Positions 1 through 12,954 of a stretch of 64,000 nucleotides of DNA are shown here, in pieces; the stretch's first letter is position 1; each line of letters starts with the position of its first letter. The stretch spans positions 16,914,501 to 16,978,500 of the forward strand of contig NC_134119.1 in the NCBI RefSeq assembly GCF_040939455.1. The letters are read 5' to 3'. The position numbers and the translations under genes are program-made. The DNA is from Microcebus murinus (lineage: Eukaryota > Chordata > Mammalia > Primates > Cheirogaleidae). The notes under the pieces were generated by a model. It was not told the origin of the DNA. It was given only the letters and a program-made list of their open reading frames with translations, and did not search any database.

Positions 1-334
1 ATGGGATTGTTTTGCAGTGCACACATTTGTAATCAGCCTGTATTTGTATATATTGTCTAAATCAAATTTTTTTATAAATTATCTCTTTTGAAGTAATTAA
101 AATATTATACAAGCTTATAGAAAAGCATAGAGAATTATCTGTGTATGTCAAATTTGCATCAAATTATGTCAAATTTTGATATTTTTGCATATTGGCTTCA
201 GAAATTTTCATTGAATTACAACACAGTTTACAACAAAGTGGCTAGTTGAGCTTTTATAAAATGAGCACGTCCATTTATCTACCCTCTAGATTAAGTTATA
301 GAAAATTATCAGAATTCCAGACAATTTATTCCCA

Positions 335-990
335 GTCCTAATCACTTATAATTGATGTTGATATTTAATAGTGCATGCCCATCAAATGTATTCTTCTTCA
401 AGATCGTTTTCATAATTCTTGGCCTTTATATTTCCATATTTTTAAAATTGTCTGTTACCTTATACACACACACACAGAGTTGCTGGAATTTTTATTGCAC
501 TGAATCTAAAGATCAACTGGGTTTAATTTCTCTATCATGTGTTTGTTTTCTAATGCACCATTTTTACTCTTATCTTTATCATTACCTTTCTTCTATTTTT
601 GTGATAATTTTTTCTAGCTTCTTGAGCTGACAGCTTAGAAGCTGTCATGGCTTTTTAGCCCTCCCTACTTTCTTATACATGAATTTAAGGCTATAAATTT
701 CCCTCTGAGTACATCTTTAACTTCATTCTGTAAGTTTTGGTATGTAATATTTTATCATTCATTTTAAAATATTTTATAACCTCCATTATAATATTTTTAA
801 ATCCATGGGCTATTTAGGTCATTTGCTAGTTTGTAACTATTTAGATATTTTTAATTTAACATTTTATTAATATTTAGCTTAATTCCACTAACAGAGAAAT
901 TTTCAAGTATTACCTGCATGTATATTTAACCCTTTGAAATGTAATGAACTTTACATATATTTATTTTGGACTCAATACTTTTTTAATTAA
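335..990 (-). mobile_element. Old L1 fragment, antisense (ORF2 region)
   Basis: The plus strand reads as the reverse complement of L1 ORF2. Two blocks lie in the expected antisense order. One near 485-525 resembles the 'gcattgaatctatagatcaa' segment. One near 690-860 resembles the 'ataaatttccctctaag...catgggttattta' segment. Many indels and stops show an old L1M-age copy. The 92-codon plus-strand frame starting at 352 lies inside this antisense DNA and is not a gene. Outer limits are uncertain. Confidence 0.6.
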
Positions 991-999
991 GCATTGATC

Positions 1000-1590
1000 T
1001 TATGTCTAAATTTCTGTCTACAAAATTTTTTTTAACTTTAATTTTTTTCCCATATCTCTACACGTTTTATTTAGAAATATGAATCTATTTCATGGGTAAA
1101 ACTCAAATAAAATTGATAGTTAATGCCTCATATTTTATCTCTAAAATTATTCTGCAACTTGACACTGGTTTATCAAATGTCTTTTGTATATACAGCTTGC
1201 TATTAAAAGGCCACATCCATATATATTGAAAAGACCTCAACTAAATATTTATGATGTAGTTTTTATATTCATTAGATATCTGATTCATAATCAGAATCCT
1301 CATTTAAAAAAAAAAACAAAATCTGAATCAATTAAATATTACATGGATTACTAATTACTAGATTAATTACATAGAAATCTATAATCTATAACAGTGGTAA
1401 AATAACTGAATCAGTGGCATTTTTACACCAACTTCAAATTATGTGAACAGATGAATGAGAGATACTGGTATGCTGATGTTTCTCTGTTCCTCCATATTCA
1501 ATTTCCATACTTTTCTGCCCTGCTTTTTGCCTTGGGAGGTTGACCCCCTACCTACTGTTTCAACCTGTTCCCTTACCATTTTCCTTCCTG
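1000..1590. other. AT-rich unassigned sequence
   Basis: Very AT-rich DNA with homopolymer runs. No exon, RNA gene or recognised repeat could be supported. It may be a further degraded part of the antisense L1 to the left. Confidence 0.4.
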
Positions 1591-1724
1591 TTAGGTGAAC
1601 ACAAAAAGAGGAGCCAGTATAATAGAATAGGTGGTGAGAAGTGAGATCAAGAATGTTTTAGGTGAATGCAAAAAGAGGTGCCAGTATAATAGAATAGGTG
1701 ATGGGAAGTGAGATCAAGAATGTT
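1591..1724. repeat. 67-bp tandem duplication, two copies
   Basis: Two adjacent copies with period 67 (1591-1657 and 1658-1724) differ at only a few positions. Shared blocks are 'ccagtataatagaatagg' and 'gtgagatcaagaatgttt'. The close match suggests a fairly recent local duplication. It carries no open reading frame of note. Confidence 0.9.
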
Positions 1725-1859
1725 TTTCCTTCCATATACCCACCATTTTCTCCCTGACTATGATTTTGACGGTGGCTACATCTCTTGAAGGTTATAGCTC
1801 CTGTTAGGCATCCCTTCTGCTTGTCAGAAAGCCCTGAATCCTTTCATTAATTCTTTCAT

Positions 1860-2080
1860 TCATGCAATAAAGTGCCAATTATGTTCAGGTAATATGGTAA
1901 GTGCTATATAGCTAAGTATTAAGAAAAAAGAATATATGTATATATGCATATATATCATATATGCATGCATGTATTCATATGTGTTTCTATAGGCATGTGT
2001 ATCCTCTTAAACTCCTAAAACAACTCTTGGATGGTCTATTCCTACCTATAGGTGAGAAAAATTATACCTAACACCTTCTT
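1860..2080 (+). mobile_element. MIR-like SINE fragment
   Basis: The order resembles a forward MIR core: a 'gccaattatgttcaggtaatatggtaagtgc'-type start, then 'cctcttaaactcctaaaacaactc' and 'ggtgagaaaaatta'. A short AT-alternating insert (1930-1975) interrupts it. An Alu follows immediately. Divergence is high, so the call is moderate. Confidence 0.5.
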
Positions 2081-2095
2081 TAAGATTCAATGACA

Positions 2096-2487
<392 letters not shown>

Positions 2488-3045
2488 TCATATTTTAATC
2501 ATATTGAAAGCCAAGTTACTTTAAAAAAATCTCTTAAATATATGCTGGATCCCTAGATAAGGCAAATAATTCTTTCATAAAGATTATACTCTAATTTGTC
2601 TGTTTTCTAAGCTAAGATTTGTGTATTCGACTTTTCTTTTGGATTTTAAAGCTCAACCTTTACAAATAATATATCTTACTGAGCCTTTAATTCAGCTGTC
2701 AGTTAAGGAAATAAGTCTTCAATTGTCTACAGACTAGAGCATTTAGTTGTTGTTTCACAAGTAACTTTGATTGTTTCAGATTTTTTGTGTTAAATATCAC
2801 AACATTTATTTTCTATTATCTGGGCACCATGACAGTAAATCTATGAAGTTTAGGCACAATAGGAACATGAATGAACTCTTAGTTTATAATTTCATTATCT
2901 CCAACTTAGATAGGTGCCAAAATATTTTTGTGTGACAAAGTTTTCTGAGCAGTATCACATATTACAAAGACACATAGAGAATAAGATCTTATTTATTTCA
3001 CACAGGACGTATAGTCTCATAGTTGGATATTCTTTGGTTGTGATC

Positions 3046-3071
3046 AAAAGTTTACCCCAAAAGTTTACCCC
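3046..3071. repeat. 13-bp direct tandem repeat
   Basis: The unit 'aaaagtttacccc' occurs twice without a gap (3046-3058 and 3059-3071). This is probably a replication-slippage duplication. Confidence 0.9.
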
Positions 3072-4010
3072 AGGGGCATACTTCCAAGAAATTTGAGGGC
3101 AGTTGACCTAAATATAGTAGCAAAGACCCTTCCTTCATACAATTTTTGTTTAAAAAAAAAAAAAAGTTACCATAGCAGATAACATCTGGTTGCCTGTAAT
3201 CTGAATTCATCTGAAATCCCAATGTAAACAAGTTCACCAATAGCAAGGGGCAGTTAGACATTCCACTGGCTTTAGATAATTGAAACCATCTTCTAAAAAA
3301 TTACCTTCAATTACTGGACTCCAGGAAAGAAGCAGACAGCTTCTGGCAAAGTACCAGAAAGGGCAAGGGAAGGAGGAGAAAGAGAGAGAGAAAGAACACA
3401 GTCTATTCTCCAGAATACAATGGAGGATCATTAACTATCCTACTATATTTGTAAGATAGCATGCTTAATGTCATGCCCACCCAAAAGATATTTTTAGTGG
3501 GAACAGAGGATTAGAGCCTAGAAAGCTATCATCATGTGCTTTTATTTCAGATTCTTGCTTTCATGCAATAATATCTCTAAAACATCATAGGCAGAAAGGC
3601 TTTTTAAATCTGATTTTCAAAAATAATTCAAAGATAGGAACTTCACAATTTCTAAGTTCTTAACTTTTTTTTTCATTTTTGTAACTTGCAAGGATGTATA
3701 TGAACCATTATATATAAATATTTAGCTATATATATATTTAGCTTTTGAATTTATAAACTATATGCATGTCTAAAAATTCTAAATTCTTCTAGCTTATAGT
3801 ATTAATATATATTACATTAAGGATATTATAGCCTACTTATGAAAGGGCTATTAAATCATTTCATCTTTTTAAAGTCTTTTCCGTAGCATCTAATCTTTCT
3901 AAATGGTAGGACAAAAGAATTTGTGTAAATCCTGTTACATCTTAAAAGCTATCTCACATCATTTTGGATTAATTATTTATGGCAACAGTAAACTAGTAAA
4001 CTCCTAATGT

Positions 4011-4048
4011 CATTAGTATATTATCAATGCATTAGTATATTATCAGTG
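4011..4048. repeat. 19-bp tandem repeat, two copies
   Basis: The unit 'cattagtatattatcaatg' occurs at 4011-4029 and again at 4030-4048 with one substitution. The end of the second copy, with following bases, forms a near-palindrome (attatca/gtgataat). Confidence 0.85.
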
Positions 4049-4549
4049 ATAATACAGTTATGATGGTAATATGAACCATCTGCAAAAAACATCAAAGCAA
4101 TTGAATTTTTGTGCTAAACAATCAAGTCTACTTACTTCTAATTGAAATATAAGAATATGCATGTTAAGTAGCTTCTAGACAGATCTGTTACAACACCTAC
4201 ATTCTACAGATAGAGACACTATTGCATTTTGGTTTTTGAGCAAGAACATTAAACTAGTTCTGACGCAATGAAGCAATCTTGCTATGAAGACTGTTGTAGG
4301 TGAGAAATTTAAATTTTAAGAAGAGATCTCACTTCGAAAAAGTGATCCTAAAGCCACTTATCCAGAAAAAAAATGAGGTGTTTACTCTACTGCATAGCCT
4401 CAAATAAGTTCTAGATTTTTACAAATGGCTGCCATGTTTAACATAGCTCTTACCATTATTTGTAACTATGTGTCCCTATATGGGTTAATACTTGTCTCTA
4501 TTTTCTCCACCCACCCAATATGACAGGAATCTTGAGTGCTTTGTACATA

Positions 4550-6453
4550 GGAGTACATTTGGTGTCAATCAAAGCACATGACACCTAGTAGGAGTTCAAT
4601 AAATGTCTTGTGGATAGATGGATGATTGGCTAGAGTTATAAACATTTTGATCCAAATATTCCAAATGTTTAAATTCACTGTGTACCTGTAGACATGAAGC
4701 ATTAATTAAAGCACTACAAATAGGATAACTGAATCTAATTCCAGTGTATGACAGAATAAGTCCAGACTCTGGTCTATTGTCAATTAAAATGCTTCACCTT
4801 GCTTTGCCCCTTACCCTTACAGATCCATCTTCATCTTCCTCCAAAGTCAGATCTATTTGAAAGAGAACTTTATCTGAAGTCTCCATCAAATTGCCCTTTA
4901 AAGTAGCAAACTGTAAATAAAAACGTAATAAATTAAACTGAAGGCTGAAATTAAGCTAACTGAATCCTCACCACAGTCTTGTCTTTTGAGGTAAGAGTCA
5001 TTGGGGGCATTACCTGTTTAAGTCTCAGTTTGCTCCTTTGGGAAGTATACAGAATACATTCCAAAATGTATTCATTTGGATACATTCAGAATACATTCTT
5101 GAATCCCTGTGATTCAAGAAAGTGTAACGAAAATTAAGGCTAAGTATGGTCAGTGCAGAAATTGAGGGCTTTCCTCATTGTAACATTTAGTTATAGTTTA
5201 GTTGGAGTCTATCCAAGAACTGGATATTTGTGTTTGATGTGTAGTCATTTTTTAAAAGATTGATGTAAGGTTCTTATTATGGTATGAGTGGCTTTCAGTA
5301 TAAAGGACTTCTGTCCATGTACAGGCAGTGTCCAACCATCTGGGAAATGGGGGGGAATGAGATCCTTTTTTTTTCCCACTTGCCATTTGCACTGACATCA
5401 TCCGAGGTTTAACAAGGATTGGGAAAGGCAGAAAGTGTGTGAAGCCATTTCCGTTCCTCAGTAGGGTATCAAGAGCAGCAGCAGGTCCAGGGAGCTGTGC
5501 ACAGGGCAAGAAACTAGTTTACATCATTGTAAGGAATTTCTCATGAAAACTAAATAAATACAAAAAAAAAAAAAAAAGGGACAGTCTCACAGAAAGATAC
5601 AGAATTCTTCCCCTTCTTGACCTTTCTCTCCCTGGAACAAAAGTTCAATTTTCATTTTACCCAGCTTTTAGTTCTATGACCAATTAGAACACTCTCTTGA
5701 ATGCCCAATCAAGATAACCTGGACAGGCTCAAAAGACAGGTGTTGTCATGTTCTCTCGACCACCCTTTTCCTGAAATTTAAGGGGATCCCAGAGCAAAGC
5801 ACAAGAGTAATAATATGTGGTAACCTTTCTCTGTCAGCAACTTTCAGGGGCCTTCCTCCAACCCAAGGCTGCTAATTAGAGTTCCAAAATGTTAAAGTCA
5901 CTTTACAGATCAAGATTAGAAAACATAGCTCTCAGTTCTCTTGGCCCTTGCAGAAACAAAGGCCTTATGTGAGGCTACCCGAGCAAAGAACTCAGGCCCT
6001 GTTAGAGTTGGGCCCCGTCTCCAAAGATACCTGAACAAAGCAGGTTAACAAATCTGCAACTTCCAAAATAACCACCTTGGGCTTCTTAACTCACTCCAAT
6101 TGTGTTTCTCCATCTGTGGCACTATTCAAACCACATCCTTTCCAAAGGCCTAAATTCAACATTTAAAAAAAATGTATTGTGTATTTCCCATTGATTCAAT
6201 GTCAGGCTGATCACATTTCTAAAACCCATTCATTGATATAGGGACGCTGGCTCCTATCTGAAGCTAAGGATTGGCCAACTGATGGATTCAGTGTAACTTT
6301 CTGCCTCACTTAAGCCATCAACTGTTTGTCAAAACTGATCCAGCCATAGTTCATCAAGATCCTCAGAGATAAATCATTCCTTTTAAAATCATTAATCAGA
6401 TCCAAATCAACACCAAGAAGAATTTTATTCACCCAGGATATTTATCTATTCTT
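4550..6453. other. Unassigned sequence with a possible L2/MIR tail at its left end
   Basis: The motif 'cctagtaggagttcaataaatg' near 4580-4610 resembles the conserved tail shared by L2 and reverse MIR, but too little surrounds it for a firm call. A perfect 8-bp-stem hairpin lies at 5098-5118 (cttgaatc / gattcaag). An A-run sits near 5562-5577. The 85-codon minus frame (5252-5509) shows no recognisable domain. Confidence 0.4.
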
Positions 6454-6466
6454 AAAAACATTTTCA

Positions 6467-6804
6467 AGGCTGGGTGCAGTGACTCACGCCTGTAATCCTA
6501 GCACTCTGGGAGGCAGAGGCAGGAGGATTGCTCAAGGTCAGGAGTTAACCAGGCTGAGCAAGAGCAAGACCCCATCTCTACTAAAAAAAGACAGAAATTA
6601 ATTGGACAACTAAAAATACATAGAAAAAATTAGCCGGGCATGATGGTGCATGCCTGTAGTCTCAGCTACTCGGGAGGCTGAGGCAGGAGGATCACTTGAG
6701 CCCAGGAGTTTGAGGTTGCTGTAGGCTAAGCTGATGCCATTGTACTCTAGCCCAGGCAACAAAGTGAAACTTTGTCTCAAAAAAAAAAAAAAAAAAAAAA
6801 AAAA
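6467..6804 (+). mobile_element. Alu SINE, strepsirrhine type
   Basis: Full-length Alu starting 'ggctgggtgcagtgactcac', with 'tgagcaagagcaagacccc', an 'attggacaactaaaaat' middle and a long uninterrupted A tail. The duplication 'aaaaacattttca' occurs before (6454-6466) and after (ending 6812). The clean tail and duplications suggest a relatively recent insertion. The short minus-strand frame over its 3' half is antisense Alu. Confidence 0.95.
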
Positions 6805-6902
6805 CATTTTCAGGTTGAACCACTGATTATTTCATTATTACATCCCTTTATTCAGAAAACATATAAAATAATTGGGATTGTTCAAAAAAAGACTAAAATT
6901 CT

Positions 6903-6922
6903 ATGTCACCATATGGTGACAT
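6903..6922. repeat. Perfect 20-bp palindrome
   Basis: The half-site atgtcaccat is followed directly by its exact reverse complement atggtgacat, with no spacer. The centre is CATATG with CACC/GGTG flanks. It could extrude a cruciform or bind a symmetric dimer. No function is shown. Confidence 0.85.
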
Positions 6923-6929
6923 TCTTTTT

Positions 6930-8340
6930 TTAAAAAAGTTATGTAATTCATACATACATGCATATTGACAGTATTTTATACATACTAAGTGTTCACAGAA
7001 TGCTTATTAAAGAACTCACTGATGTAAAAATAATTATTTTAATAGATTATCTGTGTTTCTTTTTCTAAGTCTTTGTTATTTCCTACAAATATATACTCCC
7101 ATGTGAAAAGCACAATTATTTAGAGTAAATAATTTAAATATTAAACAATACTTTTAAATGTCTTCAGGAATTCTGGACACAGATGTCATAAATGAACTTT
7201 CAAAAATAAAACTTCCATATAATTCCTTGTATTTCATCAGCTTCTCACGGGAGGAAATTATGTTGGAAAAGGAGCTTTGTTAGATAGTTTTCAATCCGCC
7301 TTTGATATTGGAGTTGTAGCATTTAAAACCAAGCACCTGTACAGAAAATGGCCCGTGCAAATCCCAGATGTGGGTGCTGATGGGTGACCACTTGGATATA
7401 GGAAATCTGCAGTTTTCAGTCTCCAGTGAGACAAGTTATATTTTCAGAGGCAAAACAGGAAGCAGCTATGTCACTGGGAGACACAGATTTCTCCAGGAGT
7501 TTCTGAAGAAAACCCTTCCTTTATGTTTTCTGAAGACTATCTATAAAAGTCAAACTCGTCCCTCTGAAGAATTTAAATCTCACCTTAGGCAAGACTTTGG
7601 CTGCCTTGCTACTGTTTCCCATAAACTCAGGGTGGTAGAGGTGGACTTGATATTTATAAGGTCTAACTCTTAGAAAGTAGTCACTGACATCTTCCACATT
7701 AACCTAAGCACAGAGGACATGGGGACCACTCCCTGAAAATACTCTGAGGAGGGAATTCTCCAACTCTCCCAGCCCCAGAGCTTCATTCTGAAGACATCCT
7801 CTCCCTGAATTCAGACAAGCAAGGAACTGATTTCTGAAATTTCTGTGCAGGAGCTATCACCATATATCTTAATTCCTGACCATGAATGAACCTTAATTAA
7901 AACATTCTAAAGATTTATATAACTTGGCATCCCATGGAGAATCTAGCACATATCATTCACAGAATATATATTCAATACCTATTGATACTAAAACTAGAAA
8001 ATTGCATAAAAACTATGAAATGTGTCTACAAATTAAACCAATTTTTTTGTTCTTTTATAACATATTCCACAGCATCATCTCCTTCAGAAATAGTCATTTT
8101 TAGAGCCTGGGATATATCCAACAGTATCTTTTCTGTTTAATGTACATTTAGAAATACCTTCAGACCTTATAATTTATTCTTAAAAACCCTTGGAATAGTG
8201 ATTTAAAAAATTGTATATGAAAGGTACATTTGATTTTTTAAAGCAATCTGGGAGAACTCAGAGCCAACTCTAGTGAAAAAAAAAGAAAAAAAGATGTGAA
8301 CAACTTGTTTAATAATAATGACAGCAGAAATCCCAATAAT
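6930..8340. other. Unassigned noncoding sequence
   Basis: No repeat or gene was recognised. The 101-codon plus frame from 7368 to 7673 is not associated with a promoter or splice signal I could identify, and its product resembles no family I know. Confidence 0.4.
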
Positions 8341-8344
8341 AATA

Positions 8345-8525
8345 GTAACCCATTTTGGAGGCTTACTAGTTGCCAAGGATTGTGTTAAACTCTTTACCTT
8401 TAATCCTCAGAGCAACCCCATGCAACAAGTTTTATTATCATCCCATTCTAGAAGTAAGAAAGCTGAGGCCTTAGGAGGTTAAGAAAATTGCCACAAATCA
8501 ATTGTTAGGTTTGTGACTTAAAAGT
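8345..8525 (+). mobile_element. MIR SINE
   Basis: Forward MIR core in order: 'ctagttgccaaggattgtgttaaactctttac', 'taatcctcagagcaacccc', 'tattatcatccca', 'gaaagctgaggcc'. Old and diverged, as expected for this family. Confidence 0.72.
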
Positions 8526-8529
8526 TCTT

Positions 8530-11500
8530 GCTTTTAGCAGCTAGAACTATTGCTACTACTAGGGGTTAAAAATGAGGTGAGACTATAAAAGAAAACAAAA
8601 TTAACTTTTTCCTGTGGCGTTTCAAGAGGCCATACCATGATTTCAAAAACTCTTTGGGAAATGGCAGTTGCAAGGAATGAAATATTTAACTGCCACTCCT
8701 CCTTTTCACGGAGGAGTTCTGGGCGAGTGTGTCAACAGCTCAGTTCAGCATAATATATAGCCATATCATTTAAAAGGACTGCAGGGTCCTAAAATGAAGT
8801 TGGTGCCAAATCGTGTTTTATGTATTTGCAGGCCATATAGCTTTTTGGCCTTTGCACAAGGATTTGGTTCCTGTGATCTCCTAAGATTCTCAGGAGGTGA
8901 TAGGGAAGGAGCAAACCTGAAACATCTAACACAGGCAACTTTGCCAGGGTGAACCTTGACACCCCTACCCCTCCACCCCCGCCTTGCATTTGAGCAACTC
9001 AGCTTTTAGCTGATTTATGTGTGTTTCGGGGCTTAGAATGAGATTTCTTTAAAAGGCTTTTGGCTGCTTCCAAAGATTTCTCAGAGACTTTTCATAAACA
9101 CCTAAGGTGAGGAATCATTTGTGAAACACGTCCTTTTATTTACCTAAACTTTAGCCTCTTCTGCTAACAAGACTTAAAGAGTTCCAGCACTTAGAAAGGC
9201 ATCTAAGTTATTTGGCTAACATGTGATTTGAATGTTTTGGGAAGATAAAGTCTATAATTAAGAGATTGCCTAACAATGGATCCGCAGGAACTGAGGGTCA
9301 TTTCCCATAGAAATGCGCTACCGCAGGGAACCTCAGGTGAGCAGTATTGCACTGACTCTTGTCAGACACTCCTTCATTCATTAACTTTAATGAGGGCCAT
9401 AAAGAGATGCCTAAGGAAAAAGGAAATGCTCATTTTAAGATAACATTGTAGTCACTCCTTCATTTCTTCCTGAAATTGAGACCAAGAAAGAATTTTTGCT
9501 TAACCTTTATTTAAATAAGCAACCAGGAGCAAACAGCCATTCAGACTGGGCCAGGTGCCATGTCTTCCATGGCCCAGGAATAGCCCAACAGCTGGTTCTA
9601 TGCCAAATACGACGACTGTCTCCACTGAGGACAACTTTCTTGTCAAGGTAAAATCCATAAGTTATTTCTCAGTTTTCAGACTACAATCAAAGGCCATAAG
9701 GTATGACCATTTCCAGATACCTTACCACCATCTGTGGGTTTTTAATAATTGGTGTTTCTCAGATTAGAAAGAACCAAAATAATTTATCACCCTAAAAAAA
9801 GAGAGAGAGAGAGAGAATGCATCTAAGATTTCAAACTACTCTCATTAGTCACCAAAAGCTACTCCATCAGCTGGAAGCACTTGATAACCCATCTTGCCAA
9901 CAGCAGAACCCTGGCAAGTTTCCTTTGGAAGGTGAGCCTTTTATGAGTGGCCCTCAAAAGCAGTCCCCTGCTGTTGGGACCTAAAAGGCTAGTCAGGTGG
10001 ATGCAGGGCGTCCTATACACACACAGCCGCTTGAGTCTAAAAAGCAGGCAAATGGATAGAGCAGACAAATGACCACTCCACTAGAAATAATAGAGACTTA
10101 GTTATTAGTCAAAGTGAACTTCTTTCCTCTACTTGCCAGCAGTGAAAACATCTATCTACAGGGAATTCAAAAGAACAGCAGCGTGGTGAAGAAGGTAGTT
10201 CACAAGGCAAAGTTCAGGATCAGTGTTTGCTTTGGCACCCAGAGGCAAAAATGTTACTGAATTAGTTAAGTCAGGAGCTCAAAATGCAATTGAGTGAAGT
10301 GTCATAGGTTAGCTAATGCCAGAGGAGTGGCGACTATCTTTGAAGTTTTCAAATGACTTTAGTGTGAATTCCTAAGAAATCCGCCCCAGGTCTGGAATAC
10401 CCTTGATTCATTTTTCCTTCCTTGAGAACAGTGAGGCCTGCTAGTCTCCACATTTACCTCAGCAGGGCCATGGGAGATAAGTAGGGTCACACTGTTGTCC
10501 CATTTAAAGGTGATTTGCTGACTCCCAGACACAATGAAAAGACAGCAGAATCCTCAACTGTCATTTCTTTTTCACTCTTATCTGGCTCTGGTATAGACAC
10601 AATCTGATAAAACCAAAAAGCTTGAGGGAAGGAGTGGAGGGAGGGAGCAGAATACCAACACGGAATGTGGCTTCCCCCCACTCTATCTATTCCTTTCAGG
10701 CTAGATGCCCATTGGCCCCAACACAGTCCCCACAGATCTCTCACTTCAGGGCTGCCTTCTCATTTTCTTGACTCAATATTCTCTGAAGTTGCAGCTACTT
10801 TTCTCCAATTCAAAATTCCCTTTCCCCTTCCCTACAGTTTTCAGTTCCCTTCAGATACATCGGACCTGTGCTAATTACTATTGTTTATTTTATGCCACCA
10901 GACAACTTGCGACCCCCGTGCATCTAGTACTTTCTTTAATCTAGATGTTATGCAGACTGTCCTTTTTCTCATTAAACTAAAGTAGCAGCTGATCACAAGT
11001 CACTAAAAACAGGAAAGGAAAGAGAGTGAAAGGGGAGCTTCTGGTCCACAGAGGCAACCCAGCACACCCTGATTATTATGGATATTCTCTGCTTCTCCTA
11101 GTAGCCAAAGGGAAGTGAAATCTGAGTTTCAGTGAACAAACAAACAAAAATAAAAATCAACCAAAAAAAAAACAACAACAACCACCCTACAACCCTATTC
11201 TCTTTTGCTACTAATCCTACTGCAGTTCTCTGCTCAAGAACATCCCAGGGCCCATCCTAAAAGACCCATTGTGCCTTCCTACCCGCCAAACTCCAGGGTT
11301 ACAATTCATGTGAAATTGGATTAAAATAGCCTCTAAGGCAGCTCTAAAACTCAAAGAGGGAAAAAAATAAAAATTGTGTGCCCTAAAGGGGAAAATAACA
11401 AACCAATCACAAAGCCTTATCAGAGCAGAATGCCACTGTACTTAAGAGTTTCTAGCCCTTTTAAGCAGCAGCTGACATCTTCCCAGGCTCTGTCCTTAAT

Positions 11501-11740
11501 AACAGGAGGGAATCCCCCTGACCCGAGGCCTGGGCTGTGAACTGCGCCTTGGCAGCCAGATTAGCTTGCACAAGTCAGAGGTACTGGTCTATGTCAATGA
11601 CTTACATGAACTCTGCATTCCCAAAGTCACATCTCCCCAAACAAGGGCTTCATTACTACTACCAGACTACCATTCAGACTATCAGCACCACTATCCTTTA
11701 TTGAAAGACCTTTATTTGTTTAAAATGCATGTGTCTGAAT
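8530..11740. other. Unassigned noncoding sequence
   Basis: About 3.2 kb in which I recognise no repeat family or gene. GC is locally higher near 11,510-11,560. Short purine runs occur near 9800 (GA dinucleotides) and A-rich runs near 11,130-11,180. All open frames are at most 85 codons, overlap each other in different frames and show no domain. Confidence 0.4.
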
Positions 11741-11741
11741 C

Positions 11742-11790
11742 CGCGCGCGCGCGCACACACACATATATGCACGCATATATACATATACAT
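11742..11790. repeat. Alternating CG, CA and TA tract
   Basis: A run of CG dinucleotides (11742-11754) passes directly into CA repeats and then TA-rich alternating purine-pyrimidine. This is a classical Z-DNA-prone composition. A CG run this long is unusual in methylated mammalian DNA, where CpG decays. Confidence 0.9.
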
Positions 11791-11861
11791 ATGACTGGAA
11801 TTACAGTAAGGCTTCTCCAATAGAGTGAGGTTTCTGCTGAAATGAAGGAAAAATTAAAAAT

Positions 11862-12305
11862 TACTCAGGCTGAGGGAAAAGAGGAAGAGCATTCGAGGTG
11901 GTAGGAATAGCATTTGCTAAAGCTGGGAAGGGAATTTTAATGTTTCCAAGATTGTGTTTAATATCACCAAGGAAGTGAAGGAAGGGCCATCTGACTTGGC
12001 TGGAGACATTAGCTAAGTCACCCCAGTGCAGGACCTTGCAGAGAATGGTGGGGATCCTTGTGTTTTTCCTAAGAGCTATGGACAATGGGGAAGCTCCTTC
12101 AAATTCTCAAGTTAAGTGGGACACATGCACACACTTCTGTTTGTAAAGGATCCTTCTGGCTACACTTTAGAGGAGAGGGGAGGAGAGCCTAAGGGATTGA
12201 AGAGGGACATACCAGAAGGTTTCTGTCCTACCCTGGAAGAAAGAGAATAGTGGCTTAGATTGGGGTTCAGGAAGTGGAGATGTAACAGAATTAAGGTGGT
12301 GAAAA
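11862..12305 (-). mobile_element. L2 LINE fragment, antisense
   Basis: The plus strand matches reverse-complement L2 3' sequence in order: 'gcatttgctaaagctgggaa', 'gcaggaccttgcagagaatgg', 'caatggggaagctcc', 'ggatccttctggcta'. In L2 sense orientation this is the end of ORF2 and the 3' region. Highly diverged; no functional frame remains. Confidence 0.65.
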
Positions 12306-12309
12306 ACGG

Positions 12310-12950
12310 CAAAATGTTTTATGAGCTCCTCCCCCTTTTTGAGGAATTAAAACGTGCATTCCTGCCCAAGGCCAGTGATTACTGAGGGGCAAAGGAGTGT
12401 TCTTTGTCATTTTTTTTCTAGTATCTTAAACTGCAGGAGATGGCTCAACAGAATTATCTGGACAGAGGTCACAGATCATCTTCACCAGAAATGCTATAGT
12501 TAAATAGCAATAGCCTGGAGTGGAAAACTCCCTTGAAAAACCCTGTATTTCTGCTTAAAGGGCAGACAATAGTTCTTTAAAAGGAGAGTCTGTCATTCTA
12601 CTCATTTTCTGACAAAACAATAAACTTTTCCTTCCTTTTCCTCAAACCACTTGTCCTCATTTTTCATTTTGTTTTGGGGACAAGTACTGAACATTTGGTA
12701 ACAAGAATAAAGCAAATTAAATGAAAGCATAGGGATTCGGAGGAAGAATAAGCATGATTTGTTGAAGGCTTGATTGCCTCAGGTAAGTGAGAGAACCAGG
12801 AAAACACCTGGATTCCTAGCTAGGCCCTAAACTTGGTACTTTATGTCCATTATCGTGGTCAGTAGAAATGGCGACCATTTGTTGAATATCTGCTGAGGTA
12901 AAGAGTAATATAGTATCACAAATAGTCACTAGAGCAAAAGAACACATCAC
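12310..12950. other. Unassigned sequence with a local duplication
   Basis: No gene or repeat family recognised. At the right end a duplicated block 'atcacaaat..agtcactagag.aaaag' occurs at 12915-12940 and 12946-12973. Confidence 0.4.
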
Positions 12951-12954
12951 AAAT

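Noticed and set aside
9663..9702. Acceptor-like 'ctcagttttcag' followed by a gtatg donor
   Set aside because: The enclosed segment is about 20 bases and the pyrimidine tract is weak.
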